Shown piece after piece: positions 9,277-16,851 of a stretch of DNA of 36,605 nt (the first letter of the stretch is position 1; each line of letters starts with the position of its first letter). The translations under genes and the position numbers were made by a program. The notes below the pieces were generated by a model. The model saw only the letters and a program-made list of their open reading frames with translations. It searched no databases and had not been told where the DNA came from. Source of the stretch: Clostridia bacterium (GTDB taxonomy: Bacteria; Bacillota; Clostridia; Christensenellales; Aristaeellaceae). The stretch covers positions 1 through 36,605 of the forward strand of contig JAFUFC010000029.1 of the NCBI GenBank assembly GCA_017470095.1, read 5' to 3'.

Positions 9277-10391
9277 TTTATTTGGATTACACCGCCCATA
9301 TGCCACCGGATGAAGCGGCATTGCGGGCCTTTGGGAACGCGGAGCGGACGTACATCGGCAACCCCAATTCCCATCACAGCGCTGGTTACGAAGCTGGTAA
9401 CGCCATGGCCGGCTACGCCCGACAGGCGGCAGAGGCGCTGCAGGTTTCCCCGGAGGAAATTATCTTCACCTCCGGAGCCAGTGAAAGCAACAACACCGCC
9501 ATCCAAGGAATTGCTTATGCCAGCCGCCATTTTGGCCGGCACATGATTACCACGCCCCTGGAGCATCCCTCCGTCAGCGGGTGCCTGACCGCCCTGCAGG
9601 AACGAGGCTGGCAGATCGATGTGCTAAGCATCGACCGACAGGGCCGCATTGACCTGGAGGAACTGAAGGAGTTGCTGCGACCGGACACCGTGCTGCTCAC
9701 CCTCTGCGCCGTGGACAGCGAACTGGGCGTCATTCAGCCGGTGCGGGAAGCATCGGATATCCTGAAAGCCTATCCCCACTGCCGCTTGCATGTAGACGCA
9801 ACCCAGGCGGTGGGCAAAATTCCATTTGATTTTTCCTTGGCCGACACGGTCAGCCTGTCTGGCCACAAATTCGGCGGCGTCAGCGGCAGCGGAATCCTGT
9901 ACAAGAAGCAAGCGGTAGACATGGAGCCGCTGATTCACGGCGGCGTCAGCACCACGCTGTACCGCAGCGGCACCCCGGCAGTGGGTTTGGCCGCGTCCCT
10001 GGTGACAGCGCTATGCACGGCGCTGGAAAAGCAAGGGGAGCGGTATGAACGGGTGCGGGCGCTCAACGCCCTGCTGCGGACGGAATTTTCCCGCCGAGGC
10101 ATGCGCGTCCACAGCCCGGAAAACGCTGTGCCTTACATCCTCAACGGCGGCATCAATGGCATCAAGGCCGCTGCGTTCCGAGACGCGATGAACCGGCATG
10201 GAGTGTGCATTTCCGTCAAATCCGCCTGTTCGGTGGAGCATACGCCTTCCCGGGCCGTGTACGCCGTGACGAAAAACCGGAAACAGGCCCTGGAAAGCTG
10301 GCGCGTCAGTTTGTCCCACCTGACCACAAACGAAGAAATAAACGAATTTTTACGCATTTTGGATGCGGTTTGCAAGGAGATACAAGCATGA
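9273..10391 (+). CDS. NifS/IscS-like cysteine desulfurase (class V aminotransferase)
   Basis: 372 aa, with GGAGG at 9261-9265 inside the lysR end. Desulfurases move sulfur from cysteine onto an active-site Cys persulfide using PLP. Visible residues: SGASESNN phosphate-binding loop near 67; LEHPS with stacking His98; HVDATQAVGK with Asp175 and Gln178; PLP lysine in LSGHKFGG (Lys199); and the active-site Cys in SVKSACS (Cys309). The Cys loop is short, as in NifS-like group I/II intermediates. It is translationally coupled to both the LysR upstream and the TtcA-like gene downstream (ATGA overlap at 10388-10391), so it probably supplies sulfur to that enzyme. Confidence 0.9.
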   Translation: MIYLDYTAHMPPDEAALRAFGNAERTYIGNPNSHHSAGYEAGNAMAGYARQAAEALQVSPEEIIFTSGASESNNTAIQGIAYASRHFGRHMITTPLEHPSVSGCLTALQERGWQIDVLSIDRQGRIDLEELKELLRPDTVLLTLCAVDSELGVIQPVREASDILKAYPHCRLHVDATQAVGKIPFDFSLADTVSLSGHKFGGVSGSGILYKKQAVDMEPLIHGGVSTTLYRSGTPAVGLAASLVTALCTALEKQGERYERVRALNALLRTEFSRRGMRVHSPENAVPYILNGGINGIKAAAFRDAMNRHGVCISVKSACSVEHTPSRAVYAVTKNRKQALESWRVSLSHLTTNEEINEFLRILDAVCKEIQA

Positions 10392-11233
10392 GCCGGCAAT
10401 TTACCCCCTGTCAACTGGTGGAACAGAGCATCGTCCGCCGCTATCATGAGGAACTGTGGAGTCCCTTTTGCAAGGCTATCAAAAAATATGAGCTGATTCA
10501 GCCCGGTGACAAAATTGCCGTGTGCATTTCCGGCGGCAAGGATTCCATGCTTATGGCCAAGATGATGCAAATGCTGCACCGCCATACCACCATTCCCTTT
10601 GAAGTGGTCTACCTGATTATGGACCCGGGCTACAACGAAATTAACCGCCGCAAGGTGGAAAGCAACGCTCAGTTCCTGGAGATTCCCTACACCCTGTTTG
10701 AAAGCGACATTTTCGAAGTAGCCAACGCCCAGGAAAAAAACCCCTGCTTCCTTTGCGCCCGGATGCGCCGGGGCTGCCTGTACGGAAAAGCCCAGGAACT
10801 GGGCTGTAATAAAATCGCCCTGGGCCATCATTTTGACGATGTAATCGGCACCACAGTGCTGGGCATGTTCTACGGCGGGCAATTGCAGGCCATGATTCCC
10901 AAACTCAAGGCGAAAAATTTCCCGGGGATGGAATTGATCCGCCCCCTGTACTTGGTGCACGAGGAGGACATCATCAACTGGAAAAACGCCAATGAGCTCT
11001 CCTTCATCCAGTGCGCCTGCCGCTTTACCGAAAACTGCACCCTGTGCGATAACGGCCAAGGGGGTTCCAAACGCCAGGAGATCAAAAACCTGATCAAGCG
11101 ACTGAAAAAAGAAAACCCCAATATTGAGCGCAATATCTTCGCCAGCATTCATATGTTACAATTGGACACTATGGTGGGCTGGAAATACAAGGGCAAGGAA
11201 TACTCTTTCCTGGATTTTTATGAGGAGGAATGA
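10388..11233 (+). CDS. TtcA-family tRNA 2-thiocytidine-type thiolase (PP-loop ATPase)
   Basis: 281 aa from ATG 10388, chosen because AAGGAG (10374-10379) is 8 nt upstream and the start overlaps the nifS stop; the open frame upstream has no support. The PP-loop SGGKDS (48-53) adenylates the target base. CFLCARMRRG (120-129) and LGHHFDDV match E. coli TtcA (CSLCSRLRRG, LGHHRDD), which uses a 4Fe-4S cluster to thiolate C32 of tRNA. The second Cys motif, CNLC in E. coli, is replaced by CACRFTENCTLC (209-220), giving additional cysteines. Substrate position is inferred from the family; another U or C position is possible. Confidence 0.85.
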   Translation: MSRQFTPCQLVEQSIVRRYHEELWSPFCKAIKKYELIQPGDKIAVCISGGKDSMLMAKMMQMLHRHTTIPFEVVYLIMDPGYNEINRRKVESNAQFLEIPYTLFESDIFEVANAQEKNPCFLCARMRRGCLYGKAQELGCNKIALGHHFDDVIGTTVLGMFYGGQLQAMIPKLKAKNFPGMELIRPLYLVHEEDIINWKNANELSFIQCACRFTENCTLCDNGQGGSKRQEIKNLIKRLKKENPNIERNIFASIHMLQLDTMVGWKYKGKEYSFLDFYEEE

Positions 11234-11246
11234 CGCTCCTCTCCCC

Positions 11247-11287
11247 CGGCGGCAGGACGGTCGGCCCGTCTTCCGCCGTATTTTTTT
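11247..11287 (+). terminator. Terminator of the LysR-NifS-TtcA operon
   Basis: CGGCGG (11247-11252) pairs with CCGCCG (11273-11278), with an inner GACGG/CCGTC stem, followed by TATTTTTTT. Confidence 0.85.
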
Positions 11288-11296
11288 AAAAAAGTC

Positions 11297-11327
11297 TTGA
11301 CTCTCCCGCTGCGTCAGGGCGTATGAT
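11297..11327 (+). promoter_or_regulatory. MerR-type autoregulated promoter and operator
   Basis: TTGACT (11297-11302) and TATGAT (11322-11327) are separated by 19 bp, the over-long spacer typical of promoters that MerR proteins untwist. The spacer carries the imperfect dyad CTCTCCC...AGGGCG, as expected of a TipAL/Mta-like operator. It immediately precedes the MerR gene. Confidence 0.75.
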
Positions 11328-11356
11328 CATGCTGCACGGAAGGAGGAGATGACAGA

Positions 11357-12094
11357 ATGACGGTACGAGAAGTAAGCAATGTGACGGGCGTCAGCGTGCG
11401 CACGCTGCATTACTACGATGAAGTGGGCCTGCTCAAGCCTCGGCGAACCGGCACGGCAGGATACCGGGTCTATGAAGAGGAGGACCTTTCGCGGCTGCAA
11501 ATGATTCTGCTGTACCGGGCGCTGCAATTCCCGGTCAAGGAAATTAAGCGCATCCTGGACAGCCCGGACTTTGAAAGAAACCGGGCGCTTGAGCAGCAGA
11601 TCGAACTGCTGACCCTGCAACGGGATCACATCGACACCCTGATCACCTTTGCCCGTGGAATTCACATATTAGGAGTGAAATATATGGATTTTTCCGCCTT
11701 CGATACCCGAAAAATGGATGATTACGCCGCTCAGGCCAAGGCCGCCTGGGGCAAAACGGAAGCATGGAAGGAATTTGAGGAAAAGAAAAAGCATTGGACG
11801 GCGGAGGAGGACAAGCAAGCCGAGCAGAAGATTCTGGCCCTATTCCAGGAAATGGGGCGCATCCGCGATCAGGCGCCGGACGGGCCCCAAGCCCAATCGC
11901 TGGTTCTCTCTCTGCGCCAGTTCTACACGGATCATTTCTATACCTGCACGCCTGAAATTCTGCGAAATTTGGGCAGGATGTACGCAGGCGGCGGCGCGTT
12001 TACCGAGAATATCGACGCGTGCGGCGGCCCAGGCACAGCGGTCTTTGCCCAACAAGCCATTGAAGCATACTGCCATTCCCTGGCAAAAGCATGA
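11357..12094 (+). CDS. TipAL/Mta-type MerR regulator with TipAS drug-binding domain
   Basis: 245 aa, preceded by AAGGAGG. Residues 1-70 are the MerR winged helix (VREVSNVTGVSVRTLHYYDE, then GYRVYEEEDLSRLQ). About 75-108 is the dimerisation coiled coil. From 110 the TipAS-like all-helical domain begins (MDFSAFDTRKMDDYAAQ), with AWKEFEEK and a C-terminal FTENIDACGGPGT region where thiopeptide-like ligands bind in Streptomyces TipAS. Relatives such as Bacillus Mta activate multidrug efflux genes and their own promoter. No pump gene adjoins it, so its target may be only itself or a distant gene. An internal start at 11684 could produce the ligand-binding domain alone. Confidence 0.9.
   Translation: MTVREVSNVTGVSVRTLHYYDEVGLLKPRRTGTAGYRVYEEEDLSRLQMILLYRALQFPVKEIKRILDSPDFERNRALEQQIELLTLQRDHIDTLITFARGIHILGVKYMDFSAFDTRKMDDYAAQAKAAWGKTEAWKEFEEKKKHWTAEEDKQAEQKILALFQEMGRIRDQAPDGPQAQSLVLSLRQFYTDHFYTCTPEILRNLGRMYAGGGAFTENIDACGGPGTAVFAQQAIEAYCHSLAKA
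11671..11686 (+). promoter_or_regulatory. Internal ribosome binding site and start for a TipAS-like product
   Basis: AGGAG (11671-11675) stands 8 nt before an in-frame ATG (11684) exactly where the effector domain begins. It would give a 136-aa protein without the DNA-binding domain, like TipAS from Streptomyces tipA. Confidence 0.5.
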
Positions 12095-12230
12095 ATTCTC
12101 CATCCGATTCGGCCCTGCCACAGGAACCTGGCAGGGGCCAAAGCCCCTTCCGTTAGAATTTGCAAGCAGCATGCACAGTGCCGAGCAGCCCAAGAAGCCG
12201 CTTTCATCATCAAGTTCTGTCCGTAAAATA

Positions 12231-12270
12231 AACATTTCCGGCATCTTTGCGATGCCGGAAATGTTATTAT
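12231..12270. terminator. Bidirectional terminator between merR and tatD
   Basis: Perfect 15-bp stem, 12231-12245 against 12251-12265, around a TTTGC loop. The flank is ATTAT on the plus strand and a T-rich TTTATTTTAC on the minus strand. The better U-tract is for the minus-strand genes. Confidence 0.65.
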
Positions 12271-12359
12271 GAAAGAAATTAGCGGATTAAAGAGAAGCGG
12301 AATCCCGGTTTTCCTCACAAGTTGTCCGATATATTTTTTGCGATAGCAAAACTAAAATG

Positions 12360-12425
12360 TGTTTCTAAAATGAGAAATGTGCCGTTTCGAGTGGCTCAAC
12401 CTGCACATTCCTCATTTTAGAAACA
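12360..12425. repeat. Compact palindromic repeat, copy 2 of the family
   Basis: Arms 12360-12382 and 12403-12425 form a 23-bp stem with one mismatch around a 20-nt loop that contains TTTCGAGTGGCTCA. The arm plus loop is about 39/45 identical to 4980-5024. It lacks the central 90 nt of copy 1. Confidence 0.8.
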
Positions 12426-12441
12426 GGCTCTATCGTTCGTA

Positions 12442-13218
12442 TTAAAACAACCCTGTCATGCGGTATACCCGGCAAGCGTTATCCCAAGTGATCCGGGCCA
12501 TCTCCTCCTCCGGCAAACCCCGAAGCTCCGCCATCTTTTTCAGCACCCACACCACATTGGCCGGTTCGTTCCGGCGGCCGCGCTTGGGTTCCGGGGTCAG
12601 GTAGGGGCTGTCGGTTTCCACCAGCAGCCGGTCGATGGGCACGGTCTGCGCCGCTTCCCACAGATGCGGCGCTTTTTTGAATGTCAAAGGTCCGGCGAAG
12701 GAAATGTAGAAGCCCATTTTCACATACTCCCGGGCAATTTCCGGGCTTCCAGAAAAGCAATGGATGATGCCGCTGGGCAACGTTTGCCGGGCGCGGAAGT
12801 AATCCACCATGTCTCCATGGGCATCCCGGATATGGAAGATCACCGGCACGTCCAACCGCACTGCCAAATCAATCTGCTCATCCATCACCTGCTTTTGAAT
12901 ATCCCGTGGCGAAAAATCGTAGTAATAATCCAAACCGATTTCCCCCAGGGCCACGGCCTTTTGATCCTCCAGCAATTGAGCCAACTCATCCAAATACCCA
13001 GGCGCCGCGTCCTTCGCTTCATGGGGATGCACGCCCACGGCGGCATACACCGCATCGTGGGCCTTCGCAAAGGCCAGCGTGCGCCGGGACGTGGCCATAT
13101 CGCTGCCTACACACACGCACCGGGCCACCTGCGCGTCAATCATGCGCTGGTAGGCTTCCTCCCGGTCTTCGTCAAATTTTTCATCGTCCAAATGGCAATG
13201 AGTATCGAACACCTTCAT
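12442..13218 (-). CDS. tatD: TatD-family metal-dependent DNase
   Basis: 258 aa from ATG 13218, which overlaps the ROK kinase stop (13215-13218). The longer open frame upstream is antisense-like kinase sequence and not part of the protein. TIM-barrel amidohydrolase motifs: FDTHCHLDD at the N-terminus (two metal-binding His), VGVHPHEA near 65, LGEIGLDYYYD near 91 with the bridging Glu, FHIRDAH near 127, IIHCFSGS near 148 and VETDSPYLTPEP near 198 with the catalytic Asp. TatD enzymes degrade DNA 3' to 5' and act in DNA repair or quality control. It is probably cotranscribed with the kinase. Confidence 0.95.
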   Translation of the reverse strand: MKVFDTHCHLDDEKFDEDREEAYQRMIDAQVARCVCVGSDMATSRRTLAFAKAHDAVYAAVGVHPHEAKDAAPGYLDELAQLLEDQKAVALGEIGLDYYYDFSPRDIQKQVMDEQIDLAVRLDVPVIFHIRDAHGDMVDYFRARQTLPSGIIHCFSGSPEIAREYVKMGFYISFAGPLTFKKAPHLWEAAQTVPIDRLLVETDSPYLTPEPKRGRRNEPANVVWVLKKMAELRGLPEEEMARITWDNACRVYRMTGLF

Positions 13219-14093
13219 GCCCGCCGCTCCTCCTTCGCCATTTTTGCCAGCAGCAGTGAGCCGATCAGGCCGCTGTCCGGAAAACACGCAGGCGGCACAA
13301 TCAAAGCCGACACATCCTTCACCGGAGCCAGATAGCCGCCCAGAAGCCGTTCCGTTTCCCGCCAAATCATCGGGAACAAATGGCGCTGGCTCATCACGCC
13401 GCCACCCAGGATGATCTTTTCCGGCGACACCGTCATCAGCGCCGTTACACACATTTGGGCCAAATAATGGGCCTCCATTTTCCAGGCAGGATGATCCGGC
13501 GGCAGTTCCTTGGCCGATACGCCCCAGCGCTTTTCAATGGCCGGCCCCGCGGCCAGCCCCTCCAGGCAGCCCCGATGATAGGGGCAGATGCCCTGGGGCA
13601 TGGGATCATCCGGATGCGGCGCCAGCAGAATATGGCCAAATTCCGGATGCATCAGGCCGTGCACCAATTGACCTTCGCAATAAATGCCCGCGCCGACGCC
13701 GGTGCCTACGGTAACATACACACAGTTTTTCAATCCCCGGGCCGCGCCCAGCTTGGCTTCCGCCAGGGCAGCCGCATTCACATCCGTATCCAGCAAGCAA
13801 GGCACGCTCAGTGCCTTTTTAAACGCCGGCATCAACGGATAATCGCACCAGCTGAGTTTGGGTGTTTTGGCAATGTACCCGTAGGTCGGGGAAATCGGGT
13901 TCAAATCCAGGGGGCCAAAGGAACCGATGCCCAAAGCGTCGACCTCCTGCTTCCGGAAAAATTCGATCATTGCCGGCATGGTCTCCTCCGGAGTACGGGT
14001 GGGGAGGCTTTCCCGGGCCAAAATACGCAGGTTTTCATCTGCCACAGCCAGCACCATTTTGGTGCCGCCTGCTTCCAGGGCGCCGTATTTCAT
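13215..14093 (-). CDS. ROK-family sugar kinase (fructokinase-like)
   Basis: 292 aa from ATG 14093, chosen because AAAGGAGAAG precedes it and the protein then opens as MKYGALEAGGTK like other ROK fructokinases; the ATG 24 bp further upstream lacks a site. EAGGTK is the phosphate-1 loop, DTDVNAAALAEAK carries the catalytic Asp region near 103, and VYVTVGTGVGAGI is the ATP-binding stretch. HPEFGHILLAPH with CPYHRGCLEG is the ROK zinc-binding signature. It closely resembles Bacillus fructokinase YdhR/GmuE; fructose or mannose is the likely substrate, not proven. No promoter is apparent between the divIVA terminator and this gene. Confidence 0.88.
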   Translation of the reverse strand: MKYGALEAGGTKMVLAVADENLRILARESLPTRTPEETMPAMIEFFRKQEVDALGIGSFGPLDLNPISPTYGYIAKTPKLSWCDYPLMPAFKKALSVPCLLDTDVNAAALAEAKLGAARGLKNCVYVTVGTGVGAGIYCEGQLVHGLMHPEFGHILLAPHPDDPMPQGICPYHRGCLEGLAAGPAIEKRWGVSAKELPPDHPAWKMEAHYLAQMCVTALMTVSPEKIILGGGVMSQRHLFPMIWRETERLLGGYLAPVKDVSALIVPPACFPDSGLIGSLLLAKMAKEERRA

Positions 14094-14118
14094 GGTTGCT
14101 TCTCCTTTTGCGCGCATT

Positions 14119-14168
14119 GAAAAAAAGCCTGACCGCCGCTGGGAATTTGCGTTCTCCCTGCGGCGTCA
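14119..14168 (-). terminator. Terminator after divIVA
   Basis: On the minus strand TGACGCCGC (14168-14160) pairs with GCGGCGGTCA (14139-14130, one bulge), with an inner GGGA/TCCC, followed by GGCTTTTTTTC. Confidence 0.75.
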
Positions 14169-14185
14169 AGCGATGGACCATCGAA

Positions 14186-14746
14186 TTATTCAAACAGCTC
14201 GTTTTCCGCCTTCAGCACATGCTGCTGATCCTTGATCAGGGCCAGGAACCGAGCCTTGTAATCCTTGGCCGCAGCCTTCAGCATGTCAATTTCGCTTTCC
14301 AGCGCTTCCTTTTCTTCTTTCAGTTCCGCGATGCTGGTATGGGCCCGGTCATCAGCGTTTTTCAGGATTTCTTCCGCCTTGGCATTGGCCTCGGCCACAA
14401 TATCATCATACATCTTCTGCGCCCGGCTCAGAAGTTTCTGGGCCGATTCGCTGGTTTCCTCAGCCTTTTTGCTTTCCGCCTCGGGCTGCTGAACCTGCAC
14501 AGGAGCAGGCACCGCCGCGGAAGCGGGAGCAGGCACGGGCACCGCCGCGGGAGCGGGCACCGGGGTATAGGCCGCCGCGTTCCGGCTGGCCTGGCTGAGC
14601 CGGCCGTTCAGAGACGCAATTTCTTCCTGCATGGCCACCATTTCATCACAGATCTCATCCAGGAATTCATCCACTTCCACAGGATCGTAGCCCCGCATTT
14701 TGGTTTTAAATTCCTTTTCCTCAATCATGGCAACGGTGATAGGCAT
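14186..14746 (-). CDS. divIVA: DivIVA-domain cell division/polarity protein
   Basis: 186 aa from ATG 14746, with AAAGGAGAT just upstream; ATG 14764 overlaps that site and is rejected. The N-terminal lipid-binding DivIVA domain is clear (FKTKMRGYDPVEVDEFLD, residues about 13-30), followed by a coiled coil. Residues about 60-90 are an Ala/Pro/Val low-complexity linker (TPVPAPAAVPVPAPASAAVP). A second long coiled coil runs to the C-terminus. DivIVA senses negative membrane curvature at septa and poles and recruits division or sporulation partners. It is the last gene of the division cluster. Confidence 0.92.
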   Translation of the reverse strand: MPITVAMIEEKEFKTKMRGYDPVEVDEFLDEICDEMVAMQEEIASLNGRLSQASRNAAAYTPVPAPAAVPVPAPASAAVPAPVQVQQPEAESKKAEETSESAQKLLSRAQKMYDDIVAEANAKAEEILKNADDRAHTSIAELKEEKEALESEIDMLKAAAKDYKARFLALIKDQQHVLKAENELFE

Positions 14747-14791
14747 GATGGTATCTCCTTTCAAATCGTTAGGAAACGATATTCTTTCCTG

Positions 14792-15052
14792 TTAGGAAAA
14801 CAAGCCCAGAATCAGCCGGGCAATGTAGCACAAGGCCACGCCGGCCAAGGGGCCCACCTCGACCTTGAACCGCCGGTCCGGCAGCAGTTTGGCCGCGATA
14901 TTGTTGCCCAGGGTGACTCCCGGTTCACAAATACGGGCCAGCACCGCCATCCAAGGCTGCTGGGAGGAGGTGACATAAGGAAGCGCAAAATGCACCAGCA
15001 GGCAAAGCGCATACAGGCTGAGCAAAGAACGGATCAAATGAATGATGAACAT
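14792..15052 (-). CDS. YggT/YlmG-family membrane protein
   Basis: 86 aa, with AAAGGAG upstream. Two hydrophobic segments (about 4-26 and 64-85) flank a short loop with RICEPGVTLGNNI, matching the YggT pattern of R.xxxP. The family is found beside sepF and divIVA across Firmicutes; it is linked to division and membrane homeostasis, with the biochemical role unknown. It lies between sepF and divIVA with gaps of about 40 bp on each side. Confidence 0.88.
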   Translation of the reverse strand: MFIIHLIRSLLSLYALCLLVHFALPYVTSSQQPWMAVLARICEPGVTLGNNIAAKLLPDRRFKVEVGPLAGVALCYIARLILGLFS

Positions 15053-15092
15053 GGCGCACTCCTTTCACGCATTTCAAACAGGAAAAACGGTT

Positions 15093-16130
15093 TTATTGGT
15101 CCACAGCCGCCCCTTCATCCGGCGCGTAGCCATAACCAGCAGGCTGGGTGGCAAAGGCGGGAATCTGGGCGTTTTGGGGTGCCGTGCGGGCATAGAAGGG
15201 CTGAGCCGATTCTTCCGGCGCGGCTGCACGCTGGGTAAAGCCGCCCTGCTGGGGCGCGGCATAAGCGTTCTGCGCATAGGGATTCTGAGGAGCGGCCTGC
15301 TGATAGGGGCTTTGCTGATACTGGGGCCGCTGCGCGGGCGCGCCGTAGGCAGGCTGAGCCGTCCGGGCGGCAGCGCGGGTGGGGGCCATATTCATTTGAT
15401 TGGTGGCCTGATCAGCATACACTGCCATACTCTGGGGGGCCAGCAGATACACGCCGTAGCGGGACACTTTGGTAATGGTCGCGGTCAGGGAATAGCAAGC
15501 GCCGCTGAGGGTATCCACCAGCCGGCGCATTTCGGCGGGATCGGTCACGTTTTCCAGCACGATCAGCACCGAATCTCCATTGCGCAGCAATGTGATGGCG
15601 CTGCGGCAATCGCCCATACCCCGGGCGTTGATGATGCGGGCATTGACGGCAGCAGCGACGGGCTGCTGGGCCGCTTCCGCGTTAGGCTGGCCCTGCTGGT
15701 ACGCCGCAAAATCCACCACGTTGCTTTCCGGCTGCTGGAAAGGGGTCCGGTCTGCCCGGCGGTTCCGGGCCGCATGTTGAGCGGTGGGCTGCTGCGCCTG
15801 CTGGGGCTGCGCCGGCTGCTGATAAGGCTGCTGGGCATAAGGCGTCTGCGCTGTATACATGTTCTGCGGCGCAGCGTACTGAGGCTGCTGATAAACGCCC
15901 TGCTGGCCGTAAGCAGCAGTGGAATTCTGCTGCGCATAGGCAGCAGGAGCCTGCTGGGCGTAAGCCGCGGTGGGATTCTGCTGGGGATACATGGTTTCCG
16001 GCGCAGGATACCTTTCTTCGTTCATGGCGGGCATGGGGGCGGTCATAGCCGCATCATCCCGATACAAAAAGCCCTCCAGCCGCTGCTTGGCCTTTCCAAA
16101 GGCATCCTTAAAAAAATTTCCGTTCGCCAT
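15093..16130 (-). CDS. sepF: SepF cell-division protein with very long low-complexity arms
   Basis: 345 aa, about twice the usual 150. The first 24 residues (MANGNFFKDAFGKAKQRLEG) are the amphipathic membrane-anchoring helix. The SepF core (ARIINARGMGDC, then SVLIVLENV, then GVYLLAP) is at about 164-245; it polymerises into rings and binds the FtsZ tail. Both the linker (about 34-125) and the C-terminal tail (about 255-345) are Gln/Ala/Tyr/Pro-rich, with repeated YAQQ, AAYAQQ and YQQP units. That composition is unusual in SepF. GGAGGAGG precedes ATG 16130. Cotranscribed with yggS and yggT. Confidence 0.93.
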   Translation of the reverse strand: MANGNFFKDAFGKAKQRLEGFLYRDDAAMTAPMPAMNEERYPAPETMYPQQNPTAAYAQQAPAAYAQQNSTAAYGQQGVYQQPQYAAPQNMYTAQTPYAQQPYQQPAQPQQAQQPTAQHAARNRRADRTPFQQPESNVVDFAAYQQGQPNAEAAQQPVAAAVNARIINARGMGDCRSAITLLRNGDSVLIVLENVTDPAEMRRLVDTLSGACYSLTATITKVSRYGVYLLAPQSMAVYADQATNQMNMAPTRAAARTAQPAYGAPAQRPQYQQSPYQQAAPQNPYAQNAYAAPQQGGFTQRAAAPEESAQPFYARTAPQNAQIPAFATQPAGYGYAPDEGAAVDQ

Positions 16131-16166
16131 CGTTTTATATCCTCCTCCATTGATTACAGCAACTCT

Positions 16167-16835
16167 TTAGCGGAACAGGGCCGACCCGATGCGCACCATG
16201 GTGGCACCGGCCCGAGCGGCCAAATCATAATCCTGGCTCATGCCCATTGACAGCTCGTCCATCACAATCCCGTCAATAGCTTCCTGCCGGGCCTGCTCCA
16301 GCAGTGTCCGCATTCGCTGGAACAGAGAAAACAGCGCTTCTCTTTCAATTCCCTGGGGCATGATGGCCATCAGCCCCCGCACCTGCATGCCTTCCAGATG
16401 GGCACATTCCCGCAGGAAGGGGAACAGTTCTTCTTCGCCAACGCCGCCTTTTTGCGGCTCCCTGGCCACGTTCACCTGTACCAGTACCGGCATTTGCCGG
16501 TTCGCCTTTTGAGCTTGGCGGTCAATCTCCCTGGCCAATGCCAGGCTGTCCAGGGAATGAATCAAACATACATCGTTTATTATATATTTAACCTTGTTGG
16601 TTTGCAACCGCCCAATCATATGAATGGAAAATTTTCCATTCAGCGCGGGCAGTTTTTCCCGCAGGACCTGCACCCTGTTTTCCCCAATATCTTTCATGCC
16701 CAGGTCCGCCAAAGGAAGAATTTCCTCCACCGTGGAGTATTTCGTCACTGCGATGATTTTAGGTTCCCTTCCCCAGGGCTCGCTTTCCTTTTTCAGCGTC
16801 GCCTGAACAGCGCTCAGCCGCTCCTGCAGCGTCAT
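16167..16835 (-). CDS. yggS: YggS-family PLP homeostasis protein
   Basis: 222 aa. It is a fold-type III barrel with the PLP-binding lysine in IIAVTKYST near residue 32, GENRVQ near 52, SIHMIGRLQTNK near 70, VQVNVAREPQKGG near 118 and the C-terminal LSMGMSQDYDLAARAG near 192. It binds PLP without known catalysis and controls vitamin B6 and amino-acid balance. In Firmicutes it is the classical neighbour of sepF (ylmE-ylmF). GGAGG precedes the start. It lies 36 bp upstream of sepF. Confidence 0.94.
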   Translation of the reverse strand: MTLQERLSAVQATLKKESEPWGREPKIIAVTKYSTVEEILPLADLGMKDIGENRVQVLREKLPALNGKFSIHMIGRLQTNKVKYIINDVCLIHSLDSLALAREIDRQAQKANRQMPVLVQVNVAREPQKGGVGEEELFPFLRECAHLEGMQVRGLMAIMPQGIEREALFSLFQRMRTLLEQARQEAIDGIVMDELSMGMSQDYDLAARAGATMVRIGSALFR

Positions 16836-16851
16836 CGTTCTTTATCCTCCC

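Larger units (their letters stand above)
12095..12441. other. Gene-free convergent spacer holding three hairpins
   Basis: This spacer separates the 3' ends of the MerR gene and tatD. It holds a hairpin at 12111-12139 (TGCCA/TGGCA core, GC-rich arms), a perfect 15-bp hairpin at 12231-12265, and palindromic repeat copy 2 at 12360-12425. I see no credible coding sequence. Confidence 0.7.

Noticed and set aside
10205-10387. N-terminal extension of the TtcA-like protein
   Set aside because: It lies over the nifS end in another frame; ATG 10388 has a proper ribosome binding site and matches TtcA length.
13219-13452. N-terminal extension of tatD
   Set aside because: The open frame continues upstream, but its translation is a shadow of the kinase. 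The family start FDTHCHLDD begins at 13218 with an ATGA overlap.
13862-15238. 458-codon open frame on the plus strand
   Set aside because: Covers the antisense of three well-supported minus-strand genes (ROK kinase, divIVA, yggT).
15093-16130. Repeats in sepF as a CRISPR or minisatellite
   Set aside because: The CTGCTG-type repetition follows Gln/Ala/Tyr codons of an open frame with a conserved SepF core; there are no regular spacers.
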